Positions 34,606 through 47,672 of a stretch of 64,000 nt of DNA are shown here, piece by piece. The stretch covers positions 79,071,942-79,135,941 of the forward strand of contig OZ035962.1 of assembly GCA_964034945.1 (NCBI GenBank). The letters are read 5' to 3'. This DNA is from Chrysopilus asiliformis (lineage: Eukaryota > Arthropoda > Insecta > Diptera > Rhagionidae). Each line of letters opens with the position of its first letter. Within the stretch, counting starts at the first letter, position 1. The position numbers were made by a program, and so were the translations under genes. Under the pieces are notes generated by a model. That model was not told the origin of the DNA, ran no database searches, and worked only from the letters and a program-made list of their open reading frames with translations.

Positions 34606-36301
34606 TCTTATGTTTTAATCAAAATTTTAAGATTTTTGATGAAACTCTTAAAACTTTTCAAGAATATTCGATTGATGTAAAAATGTCTACCTCCACGATT
34701 CCTGTTTATATGAAATATAAATTGAAGTCAAGCATAAAAACTCCTACATGATGCAATTCGATTTCAAGCCAAATAAATTTCATAATTTATTCAGTCGAAT
34801 CGAAGTCAAAGCCAATGTAAGAAGATGCAAAAAATTGAGACATATAACTGATTATTTATAAACATTAAATAAATAAATTACCTTAATAGCTGCAAGTCAG
34901 AGAAAAAGTAGGTATACGAAATGGGCGTTCATACAACTTACTTAATCCCAGAAATCTTCGCATAATATCAGACTGAGGTTCAGATTTAGGTTCCAAGTGA
35001 ACATCCAGGTATCATCAATTGCAGCAAAAAAGTCAGATGCATTGCAGTAAAATCGGAGTAGGCTTAGATTAAGGCAGTATAGGTGAAAAAAAATGTTAAA
35101 CAGCAGCAATGTCAGAAGCTACGATCCAATTGCCTCTGATCTCTTCAGTAAATCGCATCGATCGGTGGCTTACTTTCAATCGAAGATCATTTACGTTACC
35201 GTTTAATCATTACTTGCAAAGCCTTCCCATCTCATTACATAAGATGACATGTTTTTCTTGCATACACGATCGAGTATAATATCAGCTGCACATTTCCCTG
35301 CTGATTTTTAAAAGTTGAGGATTCACTTGCCTACATCGAAAAGGTAAAACCGTGATATGTTGAGTGGGCTGGTTTTTGTCCATTCCACATTAAATCGATC
35401 ACCTGAACGATCTGCGTTGGCTATAAATTGATGATTTATTAGATTACATCTCTATTTTTATATTGATCCAGATCGATCACTAGACGACAGCAGACAGCTG
35501 TCTTAATTTCAAATCTTATGCTCTGGGATTGTCTAAGAAAACCCACGGCCCGATAGAAGATTGAGACGGCGCGCTGAGGGTAAAATGATAGCAGTGACAG
35601 CTACCTCACCATAGATTTATGCAAAAATCTCCACAATCGGGCATTAAAAACGCTTACAGATATTTAACCATCGACTTTGGTTTGGTGAGGCGGTCCTCAA
35701 GCCTCTGATATCCAACTCGGATCTTTAGGATACGATTTTTGCGTATGCTTTAAGAATGCAAGATCAATCGGAGCGAAAATTGTCAGTGGCATTTATAAAT
35801 AGTGATCAAGTTCGGCATATCTATTTACTATGCAAACAAACGCGAATGACTACGACTACGATGAGATATTGACATATGTGAAAATTAATTTTTATTAGAA
35901 TTAGAAAAATCCATTTCGGACTGACAGATATGTCCTATTTTAGAAATTCCTTAACGATCCTATAAGCAGATTGTAGCGAAGCGATATAAATGAGTGCAAG
36001 CGAGAATTTGTTTTATTGCCAATCGATCAGTATAAAAGCGGTATCTAAGCCGATTTGTTCCAGATTAAAGACATAAATCTTGAATAGATAAAAAAAATAT
36101 TTTGAAAAGATTTATTCCAAAAACTATTTTAAGTCACTTTTTGCTGTCATCGGACTATGGTCATGAACTATTAATTAGAGGGATTTCTTATAGAAGAAAT
36201 ACATATTTTAGCAATTCGCAGAACCGCACCTTTAAATTTTTTCGTCTCAAAAATGTGAATTTTTATCTGAAAATACATGTTAGATTTTTTTGCTATCTTA
36301 C
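34606..36301. other. Non-genic stretch, unique-looking
   Basis: No repeat pairs. The 35,100-36,060 part is less AT-rich, with GATCGATC and CAGCTG words, and ends in TATAAAAG at 36031-36038 with no supported ORF downstream. It could be host regulatory sequence. Confidence 0.35.
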
Positions 36302-36470
36302 TAAGGCCCGTTTGTACGTACTATTCTTAAAAGATTAAGTGCCGTTTGCACCAACAAAACTTTGCAACTTATGTACAACTTAAAGAATTTAAGTCGAAGA
36401 ATTTCTACGGTTTAAGTAGGCTAACCATAACTTAATTTTTTAAGAATAATACGCGCAAACGGGCCTAAGT
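36302..36470. mobile_element. Short inverted-repeat element
   Basis: The left arm TAAGGCCCGTTTGTACGTAC continues through TATTCTTAAAAGATTAAG. The right arm is its inverse (CTTAATTTTTTAAGAATAAT, then CGCAAACGGGCCTAAG). The arms are about 38 bp with a few mismatches around a ~90-bp centre. TSD unclear. Confidence 0.65.
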
Positions 36471-36584
36471 CGTGCTGGACCTACTTAAATCGTTGAAGTT
36501 CTGGAACTAAAGTCCCGTTTACACCTGCGATAACGAAATGTATAACGTTACGATTTTTTTTCGTTTGCCATCACTGACTTGAAC

Positions 36585-36960
36585 GTAAGAAAAACTACAA
36601 TTGACGGGGGTCACTCATGAATAACTCTATATAAGGCCAGACAACATTTTTAATTTTAAAAAATCTATATGTGTAAGAGTATAGGAACAGGGGTGAAGAA
36701 TGTTATTTGATTTTGATGTATGGAAAGCCTATGTAAAATCATATTCTAAACACATTACGTCTTAATAAAACGATTAACCGTTTTCGAGGAAATTGCAAAA
36801 AAAAATGTTTCATTTGTATGGGAGAAGGTAAGGTTCGATTTTGCCCTTTCAATAACTTATAGTTGAGTTATTCGTTTAAAGTTATGGGGTCACTGAAAGA
36901 TGGACGGACATGCAAAAATCTGAATCTTTTGTCATACCAAAGACCCTGCAGCCGTATTGT
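36585..36960 (-). mobile_element. (GTCY)n element, copy E, internally deleted
   Basis: Starts AAAAACTACAATTGACGGGG with a small hairpin TGAC-CCCC-GTCA (reading the other strand), keeps one tandem-type unit (GATTTTGATGTATGGAAAGC ... TTTTCGAGGAAATTGC) and ends with GATGGACGGACATGC and AATCTTTTGTCATACCAAAG. The array is reduced to GGACGGAC. Confidence 0.6.
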
Positions 36961-37193
36961 GATAGCTAAGTGAGAAAGAATTTGTGTGAGAAAATGAATA
37001 AGTTGGTTTTCTCATTATCTGATATTATGTTCATAAATGTATGAGAATTCCACTGAAATGGTGTGAAATTTCTCACCTGAAATGTCAAAAAAAGGAAAAA
37101 GGAGTTTATTTGCGTGAAATAAATGACAGCAAAAGCGGTTAATTTTAATGTTTTTTTTCAGACTAAATGAAATCGCATTTTACACATATATTA

Positions 37194-37646
37194 AGGGTAT
37201 TCACTCTTTATCATCGTTGATTGTAAACTCGTAGAATCGTAAAATTGTAAATAAAATCGTAGTTTTTTGACAGTTCTCCATATAAATTTTTTTTACGACG
37301 AAAACTACAATCTACCACACCCACAGGTATGGTAAAATAGTAGTTTTTGGCGTAATTCTAATAAAGTGAGGTTAAGACATGTTTTGTGACATGTCAACTT
37401 GGTGCCAACTCTAAAATGGACATTGGAAAAGTAAGTAAATTAGAGTATTTATATGATTTAGTATACATTAAGAGTTAAAATATGCTTTAAACAATTTAGG
37501 TAAAGAAAATAAATAAAAGAGTCAACATTTTACGACAAAACCAACAACCTCTAGTAAAGCGCTGCTTACGCTTCGTTGTACTTTTCCATCGTAGATTTAC
37601 ATTACAATCTACGATTTTACTATCTACGATCAAGAATGAATAGCCC
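37194..37646. mobile_element. Inverted-repeat element with AGGGTATTCA termini
   Basis: Left AGGGTATTCACTCTTTATCA; right, inverted, AGGGCTATTCATTCTTGATC. Both continue into AAACTCGTAG/AAATCGTAG words, and TCGTAG motifs recur inside. About 450 bp, no gene. The flanks do not give a clean duplication. Confidence 0.55.
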
Positions 37647-37649
37647 TAT

Positions 37650-40037
37650 TGTTAGAAAAAAGTAACTGCCCTCCAAAGAGAAGCTCTTATAGATTTTTTT
37701 GTGAAAATCACAATTTTGCTAATTAACGGTTTGGAGGCAGAGCTAGGAAACCCTCCAAGGCTCAAAAGTGAAAGACTTTTTCTTCAAAAAAAACTCTGAA
37801 ATGGAAAGTAATAAACCTCGTCTCATTTAGACATAAACTTATAGTTTTTCATGTGCTTTACTATGAATTCCATCTGTAAAAAAAATTCTCCTGTATGATT
37901 ATGCGAAAAACGATACAGCGCGTTTAATCTGTTATCCTGTATATCAAGACGATCCTTCGTGCCCCGTAGGTTCCTCCGAAGGCCTGTAATTAAAAAAATT
38001 CTCCGACACAAGTGTTAGAGTGCAGTAGTAGGCAGCTCCGAACTATCTACAGCACGAGTTCGCAAACTACATGCAAATTGTAATCGACGACAAAAATTTG
38101 GCTTAAATTAGGATATTCGCTATTTACATAGGAATGAGTCCGCCAACACTTAGGATTCGTTCCAATGTTTTTGTAGGACTCAGTCCTACATAATATTGCA
38201 GTCACTTCTGAAAACAATGGGAACGATTTCATTCCATAATAAAGCACTATTTCCCCTTCAGTATAGGAATTTCTCCAGTAAAAGCTGGGAACGGGTGCTA
38301 CTTGTGTTGGAAAGTGTCCATTCTTCTCTCAGCCCTATATACATAGTAATGATTCCACGAAAGCTAGGACTAGTTCCAATATTTATGGAAGCCTTTGCTA
38401 CAAAATGGTGTAGCGAGTCCTATAATCGCTTTCTCATATTTTCTAGGAACATTTCCTATGCGGATTTAATTCCGTGTATATAATTATCATATACAGTATA
38501 CAAACATAGTCACATACGCAGTTATACGCAGAAAGATTTAGTTTTTATTAAAAATAAACAAAACTTCATGAAAAAATTCATATTTTAATTATACTTGTAC
38601 TTGTAACATAGTTTTGCAGCTTTTTTAAAGTTAATTTCAAATATATGTATTTAATCCGTCAAAGAAAACTCTTTTCTGAGGCCTTTTTCAATGTAGGCGG
38701 TGTGGGGCAAATCGAGAACCTGATTTTCAAAGAACTCACCTGAAAACACTGCCGGGCAACTGTCCATTAATTTATTTCTAATAATTCATTGTCATCGTCT
38801 TTAAAGTGAACAATTACCACATGTTCGATATGAATATTAAAATTGCCATACATCTTGCACTGTCCTTTGATAATTTGCTGTAATTTGTCTGGATACAATG
38901 TTCGAAGTAGCCTGAGGTCAAATTATTTGTAAAATCTCTTGGCGAAATGCGAAATGAATCTGCATTGAGATGATTGCCGATACCGACTGACCTATAGTGA
39001 GATAGCAATACATACACACATCTTTTGGATCGATTCTTCAAACATTTCGAATGTAGGCTCCGAACCGATACCAAAACAAGACCTACAAAAAGAGACATTA
39101 AAGATATTGAAGGAGCCTTAAGTAATTGAGGGACATTCATTTAATTGTCGCATCATGTTTTACTTTGGCCATTATGGATGATTACTTCAGTTGAATGCAA
39201 TGAAAACATTTGTCTCCTCCGATTAAACATCTACAAATCTACACACATTTCCAAAACCAGCTTATCTTTAAAACGGATCTTGAATTTCTTCGATCAACCA
39301 CTTATTTATTTTTTTTTATTTTTTTTTTTTTGTGGAAAAAGGAACACATTTTTAATGAAATTAATTTCACCTGATCTCGCATTTTTGGTAAGGTACAAGA
39401 ATAATTTCTTTTTTCTACATTTATGAAAATGATTTCATAATAAATACACTCTTTTATTGGCGATAAGTTGTTTTTTTTAGTCAAGTCGGGCGGATCTCAA
39501 GAGTGTAGGAAGATACAAAATTGCCGAGTGCGTGATAAATGGTTGACTAAATCTGTTTTCTTGTACAAATGTTCCAGAATAAAAACTGAATTTTTCGGTG
39601 GAAAAACAGATATACGTATAGACTTGCCCACAAGATTCATGTAACGAGTTACTTTTTCAATTATTCACTGATCATATTTCACTTAAGGTGAGATTTAAGA
39701 AATATTTTTAATGGCCAACTTTACGATTTCAGATGGTGATGATTTATTACATTCAAAATAGAATTATATTGAAAAAAATGCAGGAAAAACGGTAGCTACT
39801 GAAATCATTATTTAAAAAAAAAACTGTGACACAATTTTTACAATTCAGAAAATAATAATTTGGTCAACTTGGCTGCTGTTTGAGCAAATAAAGAAACGAA
39901 TCTATGTATTTACACCATATATTTTCATCTTAACTCGTTACAATTCATCCCTACAGGACAAGAAGAGCGTTTAAACCTGTGGCCTATTTTACCAACTTAA
40001 AAATTTTTATTTGCAAATTTTTAGCACTAGAATTTAA
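37650..40037. other. Non-genic stretch
   Basis: AT-rich. A palindrome GTAGGACTCAGTCCTAC lies at about 38173-38189, among loosely repeated GGANTNGTTCCAAT words (38100-38460). No gene found. Confidence 0.35.
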
Positions 40038-40308
40038 CCCGTTCGGTACATGTTTTTTTGGGGGTTAAAAATACTTTCTATACAAATTAATGATGTTTAA
40101 GCTATCAGTATTCATTTAAAACAAACAAAAAAAATTAAAAAATTTTATTTTTTACATATACGTCTACTGTAGTCCTCAAAAAATCAAAATTGGGTCACAA
40201 ATGCACTTAAGGTGCACTGAATGAGAATAGAGTGTTGAAAATAAATAAATAATAAGTCAATTAAAATTTTTAACTGCGTTGCCATATGGCATCAAAATAC
40301 CGAATGGG
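40038..40308. mobile_element. piggyBac-like MITE
   Basis: Left TTAA followed by CCCGTTCGGTA; right TACCGAATGGG followed by TTGA. An 11-bp inverted repeat starting CCC next to TTAA is the piggyBac signature. The right target copy differs by one base (TTGA). 271 bp and non-coding. Confidence 0.6.
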
Positions 40309-41137
40309 TTGAAAGATATTGACGTGTCCACAGACGGTCAACCAATGTGGAACTAAAATCTGCAAAGAATACTCTACAATGCGCCAGGGCCTAGAAAGTT
40401 TCAGGGTCCCCGAAAATCGGACTTCTAAACTTATACAAATCTACTCAAATCTTAAAATTTTAGGTCATCGAAGAAAAGTTCTATTTTTTCGAGTTATATA
40501 ATAGGCCCCCCGGAGTTTTTTTCTTCGCGAGGATAGGACGAAAATTTTCAATTATACAACATTGTAAGCAACGAAATTTTCTTATAAGGATACCCTTTTC
40601 TAGTTTTCAAAAAAGCTATAAAATGGAAAGCAAGAATCCTCGTCTCATTTAGACATAAATTTTTAGGTTTTCATGTGTTTTCATATTCAATCCATCTGTA
40701 AAAAAAATTTCCCCTAACAGATAGCACTCTTCAGAACATTATTAGTGCCTTGGGTAAAAATTTTGAGTAAAAATTGCTCTGCAAATGTCATTTTGATGGC
40801 AGCCTATGAAAAAGGGAATATTCATGTCTAAAAAAATCATAATTGAAACTTCTTTTCCACCAAAAAATATGATTATCAACATTTCCACACAAAGTTTCTC
40901 GATTTTAATCCAAGACCCAAACCACAGAACTGAGCTAAAAATCTTCTAATTGGGACATAAAAAATCCAATAGGAGTTTTTCTGGTTTTCCTCATCTCTGA
41001 TTTTCCTAGGGCCATATCATATACTCGATCCGAAAATGAAATGTGCCGAAACTATAGAAACGGCATCAGCTAATTCGAATTTAAGTAAATATTTATTACG
41101 AAAGGAAAATTTAAGTAATAACGATGTATTTATTTTT
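40309..41137. other. Non-genic stretch
   Basis: Contains a segment (about 40620-40720) similar to about 37800-37890 (GAAAGTAATAAACCTCGTCT versus GAAAGCAAGAATCCTCGTCT), so a low-copy repeat; no gene. Confidence 0.4.
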
Positions 41138-41925
41138 ATACTCTATATGATATGTCATATATAAGTATATTAGATTTAGTATACGATTTGGAACCCATCG
41201 AACCAATCGTCGGACACAAAAATGAACTACATCTGGGTTTTAAGGATTACAAAAGATTTTAATTTCCGCATGTCCGTCCGTCTGTCTGTCCGTCTGTCTG
41301 TGAACACCATAACTTTCGAAAGAATTGAACTACAGTCTTGAAATTTTGTACAGTTACGTTTCTCGTAAATGGCTAGGCTAAATTCTTGAGCGGGCAAAAT
41401 GGGACCATTTCTTCCTACCTCTCCCATATAAACGAAACAGTTTTTCACGATTTTTTCGAAAACGATGAGTCACATTGAAAAATTTATAAAGGTAAAATAT
41501 GTTTAGAAGAGAATTTTACATAACTCGTCCACACATCAAAATCCAATCAGACCACTGCTTCCCCCCTCTCACATACAAATGGAATACTTTTTTCCTGTTT
41601 TCTCGAAACCTGTGCATCGTATCGAAAAATTTATTAACAGAAAATGTGTTTAGAATATGACTTTACATAACTTATCTATACATCAAAATCAAATCCAGTC
41701 ATCCCCCCCCCCATACAAATTGAATACTTCTTTTCTATTTTCTCGAAAACGGTGAGTCATATTGATATTTTTAGAATACGATTTTACATAACCGTTCCAT
41801 ACAACAAAATCCAATCAAACCACTCTATTCCCCCTATTCTATACGAATGGATTTTTCTAAATAAACATTTTGTCTATCATCATATAGAGTATTTGACGAT
41901 TGGCCCCTGGCAGTTGTAGCTTTCT
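41138..41925 (+). mobile_element. (GTCY)n element, copy F, most complete
   Basis: Starts ATACTCTATATGATATGTCA and near its other end reads, inverted, ATACTCTATATGATGATAGA (41876-41893), so TIR-like blocks are clear. Order: TATTAGATTTAGTATACG block, AAAATGAACTACATCTGGGT, a short array (GTCCGTCCGTCTGTCTGTCC, 41271-41301), AACTTTCGAAAGAATTGAAC, then three units of 140-147 bp, then CAGTTGTAGCTTTCTTCTG. Non-coding. Confidence 0.8.
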
Positions 41926-42096
41926 TCTGTTTTTTAAGGATTTTTCTGTAAATTCGGTTCTAGATAACCGAAATAGCTTGCACAATCCAACAAAAAAAAA
42001 TAACAAAAAGTTTGTAATTATGATAATCACCTACTTGCAATTTTGAAAGCAGTGCTAAAAGATTAGTTTTGCCCCGTTTTGTTTTTTTATGATTAG

Positions 42097-42350
42097 GGTG
42101 ACCATACGTTCCGCTTTGACTGGGACAGTCCTGGAATCAGGCATGTTCCCCCAGCGTCCTGGGAACAAAACTTGTGTCCCGGATTTTTCAGATAAGTGTT
42201 ATAATAGTGATATAATAACGGTTTTCCACAAACGGCGTAAGTACTTCAAAAAATTTCGCCTGCGGCGCTTTTGTCTTCATTGCTGGTATTACAATTATAA
42301 TTTTCGTCGCCATTATTTATGGAATGGAAAGAGCGCGAAAAAATAAATTG
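42097..42350 (+). repeat. Dispersed repeat, AGGGTGACCATACGTTCC start
   Basis: Begins GGGTGACCATACGTTCCGCT, with CCC/GGG-rich text (TGGGACAGTCCTGG, GTGTCCCGGATTTTT), then the inverse of the GCGCCGCAGGCGAA block found in other copies. No gene; the 85-codon frame over it is not conserved elsewhere. Confidence 0.55.
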
Positions 42351-45300
42351 ATATTCGCTTGAGACTGTGTAGCTCTTGATGTAGCTCTTGATGTAAAAAA
42401 AATTAACTTTATTTGGATAAATACCAACGAAACAACAAAATTTTATAGAAATTCCGATTCAGTCATCCACCTTTACCTCGCTCTCATCTTGTCACGGATT
42501 GACCCAAAAAAAATTAGATCATGCGTCAATTGGAAACGCTGTCATTACTCCTATGGAAGGAATTTCCCAAAACTTGAAGCTTTTTGCGAAAAACCGTAAA
42601 AAAACCAATCCAATTCGTTTTCAAGTGCGGTGAACGAGTCAATTTTATTGTCGATTCGAGTTACCTGATAAACCCCTGATTCTCCTAAAATATCTCAATT
42701 TTTTCCCCTAAAATATCCCAAGATTTTTTTTAATCTAAGGTAAAAACCAATTTCGATCAACTTTGAATTTTCTAATTAGGATTGATCAAAATTCCAATTG
42801 GATTTCTGAAATCAGTCTTGATTGCGGATTTCCTCTGTTGCATACTCCTAGGCATTTTATCTTTAAAACCAGTTGCGCCTATAGTTATTCAATAGATGTG
42901 TTTTTTCTGAGATATCTAAATTATAAAAAACCAAAAAAAATCGTCAACCGTTCAATATCTAAATCTCGAAGACTCAAATAAAATATTGCCAAACTCATCT
43001 AAGAAAACAAAAAATTCCCAAAATTTCTGATGAATATTTTCACATTAAACTGATAATAAAATAAATAACAGTAATTTAGTAAAAATCAACTTATTAAAAT
43101 AATTCAAAATTAAATTGGAACACATGTTGCTGCTCGAGTTAAATAACATAACCAATAATTCAAAAATCGAAAACCATTACAAAAATCCCAAAATTACGAA
43201 AGCAGAACATGATTTCAGTCCACAAAAATAGTTTTGCTTACTCATCTTTCGTTCTGAAGATTCGTTACGCAGGATTCACTCCGACAAAAAGGACCTACCG
43301 AATTATGTCTTTTGACCATTTCAAATAATACATTTCCGTTCGATACATTTTTGTGTCTTCGGCTCTTGTATGTAAGATTCTTACCGGCGAGCGGCAAAAA
43401 TCTATCAGATTTATTACAAAACAAAAATAGCAAAGCGATTTTCTACGCATCTGAGATTTTCTTTGGATAGGCAAAACTTTTCTGATGTCGTGACGTCGAC
43501 TCCTTGAATATATGAACGATTGAATCGATTTATTATAAGGATTTATTTACGATTTTTCATGCAAGGAAAATTCATTCGTTCCATTTCGTTGTTATCCTTT
43601 TCGATCGAATTTTCCAGGTGCAACAGCCGTGATAATCTGAATTTTTATGTCAAATTCTGCGCGGTTGTTATTCGCATTAAACGCTTATGTTAGCAATTTC
43701 AGTTATAGGGATTTGTTTGTTTTTCCATTTATTTTGCCAATAATTGATTTTTATCCGGGTATTTAACTCTTATTAGGCTAAGGACCGAAATCTTATATTT
43801 ATAGTTGTTTTAATCGAATTAAATATATATTTACCTCTTATTTTTTTTGACAAATATGAAAAAAAATAGAATTTGTATTTTGTGAATAGCTTTTTGATTC
43901 TTTAAAACGGAAAAATATTCACACAGAGCCCAAATAGTTATTGTTATTTTCTTTTCCGTAATTTTTGTTTAAAAACAACTTTTTTTTAATCCAGATTTGG
44001 TTTTTTTTTTGAATATACTTTTTCTTCTTCATTGTAAGGATATACGATACACTCATAAGATTTACGATACTTCCTGCACTGTTAAGATTTACGATACACT
44101 CATTATGTTTCGGGTTATTTGACCCACTCAATCAATTTTACTGCGATTTTTTGCTACATACAACTAGGAGCGTCTTGAAAATTTGTAGTATATTTCCGGT
44201 TTTGATCTCCCCATCCATTTTTACCCCATGTTGATTCATTTACAGACTTTCTCCAACTGGTGGAACATTTAGAGGTGTCACGCGTAAATACCTGGTCATA
44301 TCCGGCTAAAAATTGGTATATGAATACTTGCCAGGGTTAGCAATTTATAAAAACTATCTATATATTTACAATGACAAAAAATGTGCTCCCTTATTATCCC
44401 CTCTCCTGCTATTTCCGAAACCACTGAAGGGATCTTGACCGGATTTTCGATATTCAATAAATCTTGACTCAAAAAAAATGTTGCCCCGCTAAACTACACC
44501 CCCCCCCCCCCCCCTCCGCCCTCTTGGCCCTATGAATTGAATAAACACTTTGACCCAGTTTTCATCATTAGGTTTTCATCATTAGATTCTAAAACAAGAC
44601 CGAAACCCCGGTGAAGATCCTTTCAGCGTTTCCGCAGATAGCAGAATGCAATAATTGCGAACCAATGATAAAGATGCGACATTTGTAAGGCATTGCAACT
44701 CATCCACTACAAATAGTCAATAGCACCAAAAAGTAAAGTCGATACGATAAATTAATTTGCGTAGCAATTTCAATTTCAGATTTTTTTTTTTTAGTTTCTT
44801 GAATGAAATTTGGCTCTAAAAGCCAAAATGACACAAATTTTTACAAGCGAAAAATTTGACCTTTCCCAAAAAAAACTTTGTATGTATCCCAACAAGAGTT
44901 AATAAATCAGTATCGTTTTGAACAGCAACTTACTGTAGATTTTGCATATTTAGAGTGAATATTGTGACAAAAACTTGTCTGGCTTAACATCACTTTGCAT
45001 GTTTACCTCTAATTATCCTTTTCGACGTGCTCGCTACAAATGCGAATCACATTTCATTTTATTACATTGTGTATGGAATTTTTGTTTTTTGATATTATGG
45101 CAACGGCGTCATAAAATATCAAATACATACCTTAGCATCGCGACTGTAAACATATCGTCGAAATGTGCATATAGGTGTTAATTGGACACAAGCAGCTCAA
45201 ATTAAATTTGCCAAAAATGGTCATAGTCGAGTTGATGATCGCACATTTGAAAAACGATCGATACCCACAATCGACTGAGATATAAAGTCAGTGAGATTGA

Positions 45301-46944
45301 AGACTTGTTAATGCCATCAACATAAGAATAAGAGATTCAGAAACATATCGATAAAACTGCAAGTATATTATGGTGTCTTCAAGCTTAAGATATAGTTATT
45401 CACTCATACTTTCTGTTAATCCATCAATAATAAAATATTTACTCAGGTTGGATGGGGCGAGTGCGCTCGAGTCAGCTCCTTATGGAAAAAGTCAACAACA
45501 TTAAAATGTCAAACAAATCAAGCAATTACAGAATATTTCACAGACATACTCATATATAAAATTGTTTCTGATCAAAATAAGAAATGACAATTAAATAATT
45601 AAATTGCATTCTTTGCATAGCATATATCGCTTGTGATGATCAGAGGTAGTTGTGGTTGATGCAATTAAGAGATGAATATCAGGAGTATGTCAGAAAAGGG
45701 CAGTATAATCGCCACCAACTTCTTATGTTGTCTGTGGAGTTTCACATTTTCGGATCGTTTTATGATTTAAAATTGGACATGAACATATCACCATCGACTT
45801 TTGTTGGTAATCATGCTAAGTATAAGCTATCAGATGTATCTCGAACAAATTCTACGTTAATATGGCTTTCGTTAGATATAGGCTTCATCAACAATATCTA
45901 CTCTTATGCTTTTTATGCTGATGATTGAGATTTAGCACTCTCCCTAAAAAGCCACAGTCCCACCGATTGCTTTTTAAAGACAATTCAAGTTTTTGGAGTA
46001 TCAATTACTGAAACGGTAATTGAGTGCCAAATTAAGCGCTTTTCCAGTTTTCCACAACAATTTCCAGCAACAAGAAAAAAAAACTTATCCGGATTCGATG
46101 GATATCGATTTAATTACATCACCCATGCATGTATAATTTATAGCCTTCAATCATGTTTAAGGCTTTTATCGAACAGTCTCAGTCGCTATTTGACGCTTAA
46201 TTCAACTATTCAAAATATGTGCAAAACACCCAAATCCGAACTATTTCAAATTTGTTTTAATGAAACTACACTTTAACTGAAAATAATGTAGTCAATCCAG
46301 TTAAAATATAAATGGACTTATTTATTGCGATGGAAATTATTTTCTATTTCATAAACAAAGTAATATTCATATGATTTTTTATATAAAAATCTCCATTTCT
46401 ATTAAGAAAATTTATTGCTTTTCCAAAGATAGTTTGGAATGTTTCTCCGTAGTTTGAATTTTCCCACATTAAATTAAAATCCCACGCCGCAATTTCTCGA
46501 TTTTGTTAGTCTATTTAGTAAATCGAGTAGAAAAGCGGTTTTAATGTCAAATTGAAGTGATAAAGTGCAGACAATTTACCGCCTTTTTAGAAATTTTATA
46601 ATAAAAGGAAAACGTTTTTTTAGCTTATGGGAATTTATTTTAGATTTTATTGGTTCATCATGTTGGCAAACATGTAGAATGGTGCTAAAGTGGCGATTTT
46701 ACGTTTTAAAATACGTACAAATGAAGTGTATTTCGATTTACTTATTTGTTATTTGGTTATTGATACTAAAATCTACTTCAATGAACACTTAAATGCTAGT
46801 TGAAAGGTGTTTTAAAAACTCAAATTGCCATTTTGGCATCATTCTGTATGCTTGCCAATGCGGTACGCGTCTGCACTTAAAGTGTCACACTCTCGCCAAA
46901 TGCAGCGGAATCAAACTTTGGCGACCAATTCGGCAGATGTATCG
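42351..46944. other. Non-genic stretch
   Basis: AT-rich with a 16-C run at 44499-44514 and a partial relative of the 48.7-49.0 kb SINE-like sequence at about 44650-44710 (GCGACATTTGTAAGG). The ATG frame at 45659-45928 (89 codons) has mixed codons but no motif or splice support. The TATAAAG at about 45288 lies upstream of it by about 370 bp. Nothing firmer can be said. Confidence 0.35.
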
Positions 46945-47462
46945 GGTCTTTCAACAAGGACATAACAATTTTGTATTTAAATAAAACACAGAATAATTGA
47001 GATACCGGGCTGAAATTTATTCCAGGTGTAGTGGACATGTCACATTTAAGTATGAAATTCGATGTCGTTCATATGGCCACCGCGAGCATTGCACTGATTG
47101 ATTGTTTGGAGCCAATTTTCCACCACTCTTCCACAAAGATCGGCCGATATTGTTCCTGAGCTCCTCTAACGTTGTTGGCTTGTTGGCATAAACCAACGAC
47201 TTAACATAACCCCATAAAAAGAAATCCAACGGCGTTAAATCGCATGAGCGAAGTGGCCATTCGACCGGACCATTTCTCGAGATTACACGATTGCGACCAC
47301 CGACTCAGAATTTCGGTAGTAAGTTTTAATAATTTCCAAACGTTGCTCGTTCGTGAACTTCACCATGATAAAAATGTAAACCTTGACTGACGTTTTCATA
47401 AAAAAGTTTTAGGGTGCGTTTTTATTAAAATACAAAATTGTTATGTCCTTGTTGAAAGAGCC
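46945..47462 (-). mobile_element. Mariner-like element, internal deletion derivative
   Basis: Ends TCTTTCAACAAGGACATAAC and onward AATTTTGTATTT are perfect inverted repeats about 30 bp long. The interior joins the N-terminus of a transposase (MVKFTNEQRLEIIKTYYRNS, a helix-turn-helix start) to its C-terminal catalytic tail (LTPLDFFLWGYVKSLVYANK) with everything between deleted. The tail frame then runs at 47017-47229. At 518 bp it is a textbook MITE precursor. The expected TA target duplication is not clear at these borders. Confidence 0.8.
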
Positions 47463-47672
47463 TTTACATTTGCCTCCCTCAAAAACTCAAAATCCGCTGA
47501 TATTAAGGCTGCCGCTTTAATTTTTTCCAATCACAAAAACTCAAATATTTTTGACCACTCAGTCATCGAGCCACGAAGGCAAACACAAAGCTAAAGTCAT
47601 TTAGGCAAGGGGGTTCAAGGCCTAAAGCGATTGGCTATTTCGTCTGACTGAAGCCGAGCGTAGTGAAACTTA

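Noticed and set aside
36031..36038. TATAAAAG as a promoter (also 19026-19033)
   Set aside because: The 8-mer is expected several times in AT-rich DNA of this length and no gene follows.
42097..42350. hAT assignment for the GGTGACCATA repeat
   Set aside because: The start resembles some hAT-type ends, but no 8-bp duplication or matching inverted end was found in any of the copies.
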